Positions 34,956-39,253 of a stretch of 40,265 nucleotides of DNA are shown here, piece by piece. The notes below the pieces were generated by a model. It saw only the letters and a list, made by a program, of their open reading frames with translations. It was not told the origin of the DNA and ran no database searches. Source of the stretch: a virus; IMG/VR virus record IMGVR_UViG_3300032334_001981, positions 1-40,265 of that record, one strand, 5' to 3'. Both the position numbers and the translations under genes were made by a program. Each line of letters starts with the position of its first letter. Position 1 is the first letter of the stretch.

Positions 34956-35027
34956 GTTCCCGTCGTCTAACGGTTAGGACCTATGGTTTTCATCCATAAA
35001 ATCGGAGTTCGATTCTCCGCGGGAATG
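34956..35027 (+). tRNA. tRNA-Glu (UUC)
   Basis: Cloverleaf with acceptor GTTCCCG/CGGGAAT, anticodon stem TATGG/CCATA around TTTTCAT (anticodon TTC), and T arm CGGAG-TTCGATT-CTCCG. CCA is not encoded. Confidence 0.9.
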
Positions 35028-35033
35028 CGATAT

Positions 35034-35106
35034 AGCGGGGTGGAGAAGATGGTATTCTCGGCGGGCTCATAACCCGAGGACGTCAGTTCGAATCTGGCCC
35101 CCGCTA
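35034..35106 (+). tRNA. Initiator tRNA-fMet (CAU)
   Basis: Acceptor AGCGGGG/CCCCGCT, D stem GAGA/TCTC, anticodon loop CTCATAA in a stem with the three G-C pairs GGG/CCC, and T arm GTCAG-TTCGAAT-CTGGC. The GGG/CCC pairs and the A11-U24 pair mark an initiator. Unlike E. coli, position 1-72 is a weak A-U pair rather than a C-A mismatch. Confidence 0.85.
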
Positions 35107-35128
35107 CTTCGGTACATTTTGTACCAAA

Positions 35129-35145
35129 GTTCTTTGACATATTGG
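35129..35145 (+). promoter_or_regulatory. boxA-like antitermination element
   Basis: GTTCTTTGACATATTGG resembles the rRNA boxA sequence (GCTCTTTAACA type) bound by NusB/NusE. The identical 17-mer recurs at 37679. A hairpin GGTAC-ATTTT-GTACC (35111-35125) sits just before it. Confidence 0.55.
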
Positions 35146-35155
35146 ATCTAAAAAC

Positions 35156-35229
35156 GGTTCCGTAGCTCAGCCGGATAGAGCAACGCCCTTCTAAGGCGAA
35201 GGTCGCACGTTCGAATCGTGCCGGGATCA
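35156..35229 (+). tRNA. tRNA-Arg (UCU)
   Basis: Acceptor GGTTCCG/CGGGATC with two G-U pairs, anticodon loop CTTCTAA in CGCC/GGCG (anticodon TCT), T arm GCACG-TTCGAAT-CGTGC. CCA is not encoded. Confidence 0.9.
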
Positions 35230-35236
35230 CAAATAA

Positions 35237-35310
35237 GCAGGTATAGCTCAATTGGCTAGAGCGTCGCCCTTCCAAGGCGAGGGTTGTCGGTTCGAGTCCG
35301 ACTACCTGCT
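35237..35310 (+). tRNA. tRNA-Gly (UCC)
   Basis: Acceptor GCAGGTA/TACCTGC, anticodon loop CTTCCAA (TCC), T arm with TTCGAGT, discriminator T as usual for Gly. Confidence 0.9.
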
Positions 35311-35312
35311 CT

Positions 35313-35506
35313 AAACAAGTCTTACAGAAGTCCGAATAGCGCGGATGAAAGAAACCTTGGCTCTCACAGGATCGCAACCTTTACTGAGAGTTTGAATGCC
35401 CCAAGGTATCCTGTAATGGACCCTGCTCTGATGTGCACGTCAACAGGTGATGAGGAACAAACCATCAGTAAAATCTAAACCCGTGGTGATCACGGAAGAC
35501 TTGTTT
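35313..35506 (+). ncRNA. Structured RNA of about 194 nt closed by an 11-bp helix
   Basis: The ends are an exact inverted repeat, AAACAAGTCTT (35313-35323) and AAGACTTGTTT (35496-35506). Inside are TCCG/CGGA (35331/35342), CCTTGG/CCAAGG (35355/35401), CTCTCA/TGAGAG (35361/35385), and CCGTG/CACGG (35481/35491) stacked on the closing helix. CAGGAT (35367-35372) can pair with ATCCTG (35408-35413) across the inner stems as a pseudoknot. It fills the space between tRNA-Gly and tRNA-Ala exactly. No coding potential is convincing. Function unknown; a Ro60-bound RNA is one possibility. Confidence 0.6.
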
Positions 35507-35512
35507 TTTAAT

Positions 35513-35586
35513 GGGGTATTAGCTCACTTGGCTAGAGCGCTGCTTTTGCAAGGCAGAGGTATAGGGTTCGATTCCCTAATGCTCCA
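35513..35586 (+). tRNA. tRNA-Ala (UGC)
   Basis: Acceptor GGGGTAT/ATGCTCC with two G-U pairs, anticodon loop TTTGCAA (TGC), T arm TAGGG-TTCGATT-CCCTA. Confidence 0.9.
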
Positions 35587-35590
35587 CAAC

Positions 35591-35698
35591 GTGTTGTTTC
35601 TTGAGAAACAAAAGTGCGGTCGTGCCGGTGATATATTATTAAGGGTGGTTAAACAACAAATAATGTATCAAGGCTGGCTGCGGTACACCACACAACAC
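35591..35698 (+). ncRNA. Structured spacer RNA, closed stem
   Basis: GTGTTGT (35591-35597) pairs with ACAACAC (35692-35698). Inside, an 11-bp helix joins 35630-35640 and 35659-35669 with one G-U pair, and TGTTTC-TTGA-GAAACA is an alternative hairpin near the 5' end. The start and the tail (CACAG then TCAACCTCAACT) match the spacer at 35874-35955, so the two are related. Confidence 0.55.
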
Positions 35699-35721
35699 AG
35701 GGGACTTCTCAACCTCAACTT

Positions 35722-35873
35722 GGTTCTATAGCATAACGTGGGTAGCTCCCAGCAGTCGCGAGTGGGTAGATGATGGCAATTTGGTTTAACACTCCTTAAT
35801 ACTAGGATCGGAGTAAAAAGTTAAGGCATATTGCATGTAATTTACAAGGTGGGTTCGATTCCTACTAGAGCCA
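35722..35873 (+). tRNA. tRNA-like element, 152 nt, no recognisable anticodon arm
   Basis: The acceptor stem GGTTCTA / TAGAGCC (7 bp, one G-U) with discriminator A and the T arm GTGGG-TTCGATT-CCTAC are tRNA-like, but about 120 bases lie between them instead of about 45. The core shows a hairpin GGG-TAGCT-CCC but no 5-bp, 7-base anticodon arm that I can find. It may be an interrupted tRNA or a tRNA-like RNA. Confidence 0.55.
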
Positions 35874-35877
35874 CAAA

Positions 35878-35951
35878 GTGTTGTTCCCTTGATAAAGGAA
35901 AGACGGTGATGAAGTATATTGTTCACTTCCAGCACAGAGGTTATCAACCTC
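35878..35951 (+). ncRNA. Structured spacer RNA related to the one at 35591
   Basis: GTGTTG (35878-35883) pairs with CAGCAC (35930-35935), enclosing TTCC..GGAA and GAAGT/ACTTC hairpins; GAGGTT-ATC-AACCTC (35937-35951) forms a second hairpin four bases before tRNA-Leu. Both ends are similar to the 35587-35721 spacer. Confidence 0.5.
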
Positions 35952-35955
35952 AACT

Positions 35956-36037
35956 GCACGAGTGGTGGAATTGGTAGTCACGCTGGTCTTAGGAACCAGT
36001 GCCGTAAGGCGTGAGGGTTCGAGTCCCTCCTTGTGTA
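35956..36037 (+). tRNA. tRNA-Leu (UAG)
   Basis: Class II tRNA with acceptor GCACGAG/CTTGTGT, anticodon stem CTGGT/ACCAG around CTTAGGA (TAG), a long variable arm GCC-GTAA-GGC and T arm GAGGG-TTCGAGT-CCCTC. Confidence 0.92.
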
Positions 36038-36042
36038 CGATG

Positions 36043-36109
36043 TTGGGTAATTCCCAAATGAACTTAGGGCGGTATCGGGCTAGCCTAAGAGAGATCGACA
36101 AAAAGCCCG
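36043..36109 (+). ncRNA. Spacer RNA with hairpin and possible H-type pseudoknot
   Basis: TTGGG-TAATT-CCCAA (36043-36057) is a hairpin. CTTAGG (36063-36068) pairs with CCTAAG (36084-36089), and CGGGCT (36076-36081), inside that loop, pairs with AGCCCG (36104-36109) outside it, which is a pseudoknot topology. It ends five bases before the next tRNA-like element. Confidence 0.5.
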
Positions 36110-36114
36110 TCCAT

Positions 36115-36190
36115 AGTCAGGTGGGTGTAATGAGGGATTGGTCCCGAGTCCTTTAAGGTTGCTTATCCGGTTCGAATCCGGCCCTGACTA
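36115..36190 (+). tRNA. tRNA-like element 1 of the AGTCAGG family, 76 nt
   Basis: Acceptor AGTCAGG / CCTGACT (7 bp), discriminator A, and T loop TTCGAAT on a CCGG/CCGG stem. It is normal in length, but the core (GGGATTGGTCCC hairpin and CCTTTAAGG) does not give a clear D arm and anticodon arm; a weak CCTTTAA loop would read TTT. The 5' TGGGTGTAA resembles tRNA-Gln-type D arms. Confidence 0.5.
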
Positions 36191-36211
36191 CGACACATAA
36201 ACTTTAGTTCC

Positions 36212-36281
36212 CACACAGCGATGAGACGGGCTAAGTTATATACAATTTCTCGTAGCTGGAAGTAGAAAGCTGAAGAGTGTG
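36212..36281 (+). ncRNA. Spacer RNA, multibranched closed stem
   Basis: CACAC (36212-36216) pairs with GTGTG (36277-36281), enclosing ACGGG/CTCGT with one G-U pair and a hairpin AGCT-GGAAGTAGAA-AGCT. It occupies the gap between two tRNA-like elements. Confidence 0.45.
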
Positions 36282-36287
36282 TTTTAT

Positions 36288-36385
36288 AGTCAGTTGGTGT
36301 AACAGGCAACACGTGGTTCGAGTCCACAGTTTACTTGCGAGTAAATGCTAGAGGGGCGATGCAGGTTCGAATCCTGCCCTGACTA
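36288..36385 (+). tRNA. tRNA-like element 2 of the AGTCAGG family, 98 nt, two T-arm-like hairpins
   Basis: Acceptor AGTCAG / CTGACT (6 bp, mismatch at the seventh), a good D arm GTGT-AACAGGCA-ACAC, then GTGG-TTCGAGT-CCAC, which is a T-arm sequence standing where the anticodon arm should be (as an anticodon loop it would read CGA), then a 6-bp hairpin TTTACT-TGCG-AGTAAA and a normal T arm GCAGG-TTCGAAT-CCTGC. It could be a class II tRNA-Ser (CGA) or a recombinant tRNA-like RNA. Confidence 0.5.
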
Positions 36386-36551
36386 CAAGTAGCCCTCTGC
36401 CTAGCGCTGGGTATGGATCGAAGATAGGGATAGCCTCTTGAACGTTAGTTAGAATACTTCGGTATCTTTTAATCAATGCGCACTACTCCTTCCGAATCGT
36501 GTGTCGGCACAGTTTGTACGTTCTGGGGATAATCCAAAAACGTGCATTTTT
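36386..36551 (+). ncRNA. Structured spacer between tRNA-like elements
   Basis: A 166-base gap with no ORF. It holds ATAC-TTCG-GTAT, a UUCG tetraloop hairpin (about 36455-36466), and a domain closed by AATGC..AC (36475-36483) and GTGCATT (36542-36548), with a two-base bulge, enclosing CCGA/TCGG and ACGT/ACGT hairpins. Confidence 0.4.
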
Positions 36552-36667
36552 AGTCAGGTGGCGGAATGGTTAAAGCACTTGGTGAGCGGTAAATGGTAGG
36601 GAGTCATGACCTGAGAGTATACATTAAGTCTTGCCATGAGATGCAGGTTCGAATCCTGTCCTGACTA
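36552..36667 (+). tRNA. tRNA-like element 3 of the AGTCAGG family, 116 nt
   Basis: Acceptor AGTCAGG / CCTGACT, 5' part TGGCGGAATGGTTAAAGC like a Leu/Ser-type D arm, and T arm GCAGG-TTCGAAT-CCTGT. ACTTG (36577-36581) can pair with TAAGT (36625-36629) where an anticodon stem belongs, but encloses 43 bases rather than seven. An alternative long pairing ATGGTAGGG / TCTTGCCAT includes G-U pairs. Anticodon not identified. Confidence 0.5.
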
Positions 36668-36683
36668 CAAAAATATAGAAAGT

Positions 36684-36863
36684 ATGAAAATTAATATCAA
36701 TTATTGCTCAACGAAGCATTATGACAAAACGAACATTACTCAATGGATGTGGATGTTCAAAGGATACAAAAATGTAAAAGGATTTATCTGTCGAATATTT
36801 GGAATATACATAAATGTTCGAGAAAATAATGCTACAGATAAACTTATAGCTAAAAGTAAATAG
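36684..36863 (+). CDS. 59-residue protein inside the tRNA array
   Basis: A small basic protein from ATG 36684 (MKININYCSTKHYDKTNITQ, rich in Lys, Asn, Ile and aromatic residues). The stop TAG supplies the first two bases of the following tRNA-like element (36862). It stands between two members of the AGTCAGG family. No family recognised; codon pattern is AT-rich like the homing endonuclease gene nearby, so it may be a remnant of an inserted element. Confidence 0.45.
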   Translation: MKININYCSTKHYDKTNITQWMWMFKGYKNVKGFICRIFGIYINVRENNATDKLIAKSK

Positions 36864-36988
36864 TCAGGTGGCGGAACGGTAGACGCTTAGATTTATACAA
36901 GAACAGGTCGTATGTTATGAATTACGATACTAAATGTATGGGTGGCTTCACTTACAATACAATACAGGTTCGATTCCTGTCCTGACTA
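36862..36988 (+). tRNA. tRNA-like element 4 of the AGTCAGG family, 127 nt
   Basis: Acceptor AGTCAGG / CCTGACT, Leu-type D arm (GCGGAACGGTAGACGC, three pairs), T arm ACAGG-TTCGATT-CCTGT. TTAG (36887-36890) and CTAA (36930-36933) may form an anticodon-stem-like pairing enclosing 39 bases with an internal TCGTA/TACGA hairpin; a further hairpin TGTA..TACA follows. No 7-base anticodon loop is seen. Confidence 0.5.
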
Positions 36989-36991
36989 CAG

Positions 36992-37147
36992 CGGTTACCT
37001 GACTCCGATAGGACGGTAAAACTCATTGGGAACTCGGAAGTCCACGAATGAGGGCGTAAGTAACGGAAACTTACAATAGCGGAGTGCCAAATACACTAGA
37101 AACGAGTCCTTGGGTGATCAATGGATAGTCTGAAATCTCCGCTAACC
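36992..37147 (+). ncRNA. Large structured spacer RNA abutting tRNA-Met
   Basis: CGGTTA (36992-36997) matches TAACCG (37143-37148), and TAGCGGAG (37077-37084) matches CTCCGCTA (37137-37144); the two use overlapping 3' bases, so they compete or rearrange. Other hairpins are CTCATT/AATGAG, GTAAGT/ACTTAC, AGTG/CACT and TCC-TTG..CAA-T-GGA. The last pairing reaches into the first base of tRNA-Met, suggesting linked processing. Confidence 0.5.
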
Positions 37148-37221
37148 GGTCCTTTAACTCAGTCTGGTAGAGTGCCGCGCTCATAACGCGAGAGTCGTAG
37201 GTTCGAATCCTGCATGGACCA
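37148..37221 (+). tRNA. tRNA-Met (CAU), elongator type
   Basis: Acceptor GGTCCTT/ATGGACC with one T-T mismatch, anticodon loop CTCATAA in CGCG/CGCG without the GGG/CCC initiator pairs, and T arm GTAGG-TTCGAAT-CCTGC. A lysidine-modified Ile tRNA (CAU) cannot be excluded. Confidence 0.8.
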
Positions 37222-37338
37222 CTGGAAAATATTTTAAATAAAAATAAAAAAATATTTTACTTATTAAAATAAAAGGTGTATATTAGCAACCTTAAATGAT
37301 CAAATAGATCCAATACGTTAAAAATTAGAAATTGATAA

Positions 37339-37348
37339 GATAAATAAA
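37339..37348 (+). promoter_or_regulatory. Late-promoter-like motif, second tRNA leader
   Basis: GATAAATAAA, only 4 bases before an ATG, too close for that ATG to have a leader if initiation is as in T4. The 117 bases before it (37222-37338) are AT-rich with no feature I can support. Confidence 0.35.
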
Positions 37349-37352
37349 CACG

Positions 37353-37508
37353 ATGAAAAACATTAACAACATATTAAACACGTCATATCAGACTTTACCT
37401 AGTTCGCCGATGAACTGGAGTTCGATCTGTGACTTTAATGTTGTGCGTTTAAATAACACGTTTATTGATCCTAAACAACACTTAAAAAATACTCGGGAAT
37501 TGATGTAA
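37353..37508 (+). CDS. 51-residue ORF upstream of tRNA-Thr
   Basis: MKNINNILNTSYQTLPSSPM continues to a TAA at 37508. It is placed like the 27-residue ORF at 34567: promoter-like motif, small ORF, terminator, then tRNAs. The sequences of the two peptides are not alike except for MK and Asn/Ile-rich starts. The ORF may simply be leader RNA; translation is uncertain. Confidence 0.4.
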   Translation: MKNINNILNTSYQTLPSSPMNWSSICDFNVVRLNNTFIDPKQHLKNTRELM

Positions 37509-37533
37509 ATCTTTAATTATATCAAACTAACAT

Positions 37534-37564
37534 AAACCCGAGTCCAAAAGATTCGGGTTTTTTT
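37534..37564 (+). terminator. Rho-independent terminator
   Basis: AAACCCGA / TCGGGTTT (8 bp) with a loop of 11 and a run of seven T, just before tRNA-Thr. The tRNA downstream needs read-through or another promoter. Confidence 0.85.
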
Positions 37565-37572
37565 GTTTTATT

Positions 37573-37645
37573 GCTTTCGTAGCTCAGTCGGTAGAGTGCC
37601 TCACTTGTAATGAGGATGTCATCGGTTCGAACCCGGTCGAAAGCT
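37573..37645 (+). tRNA. tRNA-Thr (UGU)
   Basis: Acceptor GCTTTCG/CGAAAGC, anticodon stem CCTCA/TGAGG with loop CTTGTAA (TGT), T arm ATCGG-TTCGAAC-CCGGT. Confidence 0.92.
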
Positions 37646-37678
37646 CAAAAGATTGTTGAACTTCAATCTAAAAAAAAT

Positions 37679-37695
37679 GTTCTTTGACATATTGG
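37679..37695 (+). promoter_or_regulatory. boxA-like antitermination element
   Basis: GTTCTTTGACATATTGG, identical over 17 bases to 35129-35145, seven bases before tRNA-Gln. Confidence 0.55.
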
Positions 37696-37702
37696 CTCAC
37701 AC

Positions 37703-37791
37703 TATCCGGTAGACGAATTGGCAAAGTCACCAGGTTTTGGCCCTGGAGGAGGTTTACCGCCCCACTGAAGGTTCGACTCCTTCCCGGATAG
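37703..37791 (+). tRNA. tRNA-Gln (UUG) with long variable region
   Basis: Acceptor TATCCGG/CCGGATA with U1-A72 and discriminator G, both Gln identity features; anticodon stem CCAGG/CCTGG, loop TTTTGGC (TTG); T arm GAAGG-TTCGACT-CCTTC. The variable region is 20 bases, as in class II tRNAs, which is unusual for Gln. Confidence 0.8.
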
Positions 37792-37835
37792 CAAAACTAT
37801 ATTTTCATGATATAGTAAAAAATAATTATTAAAGT

Positions 37836-38750
37836 ATGATTGTTTCTAAATTAGATAATACTGTCTGTAAAAACAAGTTAGGTCTATCGACACATTTGAA
37901 AAAATTCAATATGACTCTTCTTGAGTATTATGTAAAATATGAATTTTTTCAAATACCTGTCTGTAAATTTTGTGACAATTTAGCAAAACATCGACGTTCG
38001 CTTAACTTCAAACAAACTTGTGGATCTGCTGAATGTCATTCAAAATTATTAAAAGCTAGAGAAACCTCAAATGAAACTAAGGAAAAAATTAGACGCGCTA
38101 GATTTAATTATCTAAGTAATAATGAAAATAGAAAAAATACTGCATGGTACAAAAAGAGCAATGATATTTTTACATATGGAGAAAAGATGATTAATTTAAT
38201 TTTCATTGAAAATCAAATTTATGAAAAATATGATGTGGTTAGAGAATATCCAATTTATCCATACTTTATTGATTTTGCATTCATAAATGAAAAAATAGCC
38301 TTTGAATACGATGGAAAATGTCATTTCATTAATGGGAAAAGAATAGAACATGATAAAAACAGAGATGAGTATTTATTGAAGAGAGGCTGGCGAACGTATA
38401 GAGTTACTTATGAAGATATTAAATCATTCGATATTTCAAATTTTTTAGACTTTATAGGAAATCCAACAATAAAAATTCATTCACCGACTCTTCAAAAGTA
38501 TAAGAAAGAAAAAAATTCAATACGTACTCGTGAAACAACTCGACTAAAATACGAAGAATCGCAAAAGATTTATATCAATACGATATTATTATCAAAAATA
38601 GATTTTTCAAAAATCGGATGGGTAAATGATGTTTCTAAGATACTTAATATTTCGCCACAAAAAGTAAATCTCTGGATGAAAAGATTTATGAATGATTTCT
38701 ATGAAAAATCATGTTTTAAAAGGAAGACAACAATAAGGAAGTTTAATTAA
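37836..38750 (+). CDS. Vsr-like (EDxHD-type) homing endonuclease with zinc-finger N-terminus
   Basis: A 304-residue protein. Residues about 43-66 carry CKFCDN and CGSAECH, a zinc-binding knuckle. Residues about 140-195 hold the nuclease core: YFIDFAFINEKIAFEYDGKC then H, followed by EHDKNRDEYLLKRGWRTYRV, as in Vsr-related DUF559 nucleases and homing enzymes such as I-Bth0305I. The C-terminal about 60 residues look like a helix-turn-helix (DVSKILNISPQKVNLWMKRF). It sits among tRNAs with its last 14 bases inside tRNA-Ser. It is probably a free-standing mobile gene cutting allelic sites in related phages. Confidence 0.7.
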   Translation: MIVSKLDNTVCKNKLGLSTHLKKFNMTLLEYYVKYEFFQIPVCKFCDNLAKHRRSLNFKQTCGSAECHSKLLKARETSNETKEKIRRARFNYLSNNENRKNTAWYKKSNDIFTYGEKMINLIFIENQIYEKYDVVREYPIYPYFIDFAFINEKIAFEYDGKCHFINGKRIEHDKNRDEYLLKRGWRTYRVTYEDIKSFDISNFLDFIGNPTIKIHSPTLQKYKKEKNSIRTRETTRLKYEESQKIYINTILLSKIDFSKIGWVNDVSKILNISPQKVNLWMKRFMNDFYEKSCFKRKTTIRKFN

Positions 38751-38822
38751 GCTGGCGCTTAACCTAGTCTTGAAAACTAGTGGTACTGAAATATGTATGG
38801 GGATCGATACCTCAGGCTTCCT
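38737..38822 (+). tRNA. tRNA-Ser (UGA), degenerate T loop, overlapping a CDS
   Basis: Acceptor GGAAGTT / GGCTTCC begins inside the endonuclease gene. Anticodon stem CTAGT/ACTAG holds CTTGAAA (TGA), D stem is TTAAG/CTTAA, and the variable region is long as expected for Ser. The T loop is ATCGATA instead of TTCGANT and the discriminator appears to be T instead of G, so function may be impaired. Confidence 0.7.
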
Positions 38823-38831
38823 CAAAAGCGA

Positions 38832-38881
38832 TCCACTGTGCGCTATATAAAAAGTCTTGCTTCGGCATGCTACACAGTGGA
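38832..38881 (+). ncRNA. Closed hairpin RNA of 50 nt
   Basis: TCCACTGTG (38832-38840) pairs perfectly with CACAGTGGA (38873-38881); inside is TGC-TTCG-GCA, a UUCG-type tetraloop. It ends 3 bases before tRNA-Pro. Both ends paired plus a loop domain is the general plan of a Y RNA, a resemblance only. Confidence 0.5.
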
Positions 38882-38884
38882 CAA

Positions 38885-38957
38885 CTAGGCATGGGAAAGT
38901 TGGTAATCCGCGTGGTTTGGGACCACGAGACCGCAGGTTCGAGCCCTGCTGCTTAGA
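38885..38957 (+). tRNA. tRNA-Pro (UGG)
   Basis: Acceptor CTAGGCA/TGCTTAG, anticodon stem CGTGG/CCACG with loop TTTGGGA (TGG), T arm GCAGG-TTCGAGC-CCTGC. Confidence 0.9.
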
Positions 38958-38962
38958 CGATA

Positions 38963-39012
38963 TGGCTCATTTAGAAGTATTTTATGGATCAAATACTAGT
39001 CTAAATGAGCCA
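38963..39012 (+). ncRNA. Long bulged hairpin, Y-RNA-like
   Basis: Thirteen perfect pairs (38963-38975 with 39000-39012), a two-base AG bulge on the 3' side, then seven more pairs AGTATTT/AAATACT and an 8-base loop: 20 bp in 50 nt. No T-tract follows, so it is not a terminator. The bulged helix with paired ends is reminiscent of the Ro60-binding stem of Y RNAs. Confidence 0.6.
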
Positions 39013-39093
39013 CAAGTAGAAACAAGATGATCCACAAATAAAAAATCCAAGTAATATGGAAAGTGACAAGAGCGACAAGAGTCGCAAACTAGA

Positions 39094-39168
39094 GATCTCG
39101 TAGCTCAGTTGGTTTAGAGCACCTCACTTTTAATGAGGGAGTCGTGGGTTCGAGCCCCACCGGGATCA
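39094..39168 (+). tRNA. tRNA-Lys (UUU)
   Basis: Acceptor GATCTCG/CGGGATC, anticodon stem CCTCA/TGAGG with loop CTTTTAA (TTT), T arm GTGGG-TTCGAGC-CCCAC. A hairpin GCGAC-AAGA-GTCGC (39072-39085) precedes it. Confidence 0.92.
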
Positions 39169-39172
39169 CAAC

Positions 39173-39245
39173 GGGTATAGTTTATCTTCCTGCTGAGGGA
39201 TAAAAACAACTAGAAATAGATAGATTGGTGAATTGCCACCTACCC
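39173..39245 (+). ncRNA. Cloverleaf-like spacer RNA
   Basis: GGGTA (39173-39177) and TACCC (39241-39245) close a region with three short arms: TTTATC/GATAAA, CTA-GAAA-TAG and GGTG-AATTGC-CACC. The outline is cloverleaf-like but there is no T loop or anticodon. A tRNA-like module is possible. Confidence 0.4.
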
Positions 39246-39253
39246 CGCAAATT

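Noticed and set aside
34967-35377. 136-residue ORF on the minus strand across tRNA genes
   Set aside because: It is the antisense of tRNA-Glu, fMet, Arg and Gly; the LEPTTLALEGR / FERATFALEGR repeats are the well-known false proteins produced by translating tRNAs backwards.
35447-35731. 94-residue plus-strand ORF through tRNA-Ala
   Set aside because: It runs through a tRNA and two structured spacers and has no protein-like composition.
35722-35873. Group I or II intron in the tRNA-like element
   Set aside because: The surplus of about 80 bases is too small and no conserved intron core pairing was found.
35865-36101. 78-residue minus-strand ORF over tRNA-Leu
   Set aside because: Same artefact (EGLEPSRLTALVPKTSVTT is antisense tRNA-Leu).
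35962-36156. 64-residue plus-strand ORF through tRNA-Leu and into a tRNA-like element
   Set aside because: It is explained by RNA genes in all of its length.
38963-39012. Transcription terminator
   Set aside because: The hairpin is strong but is followed by CACAAGTAG, with no T-tract.
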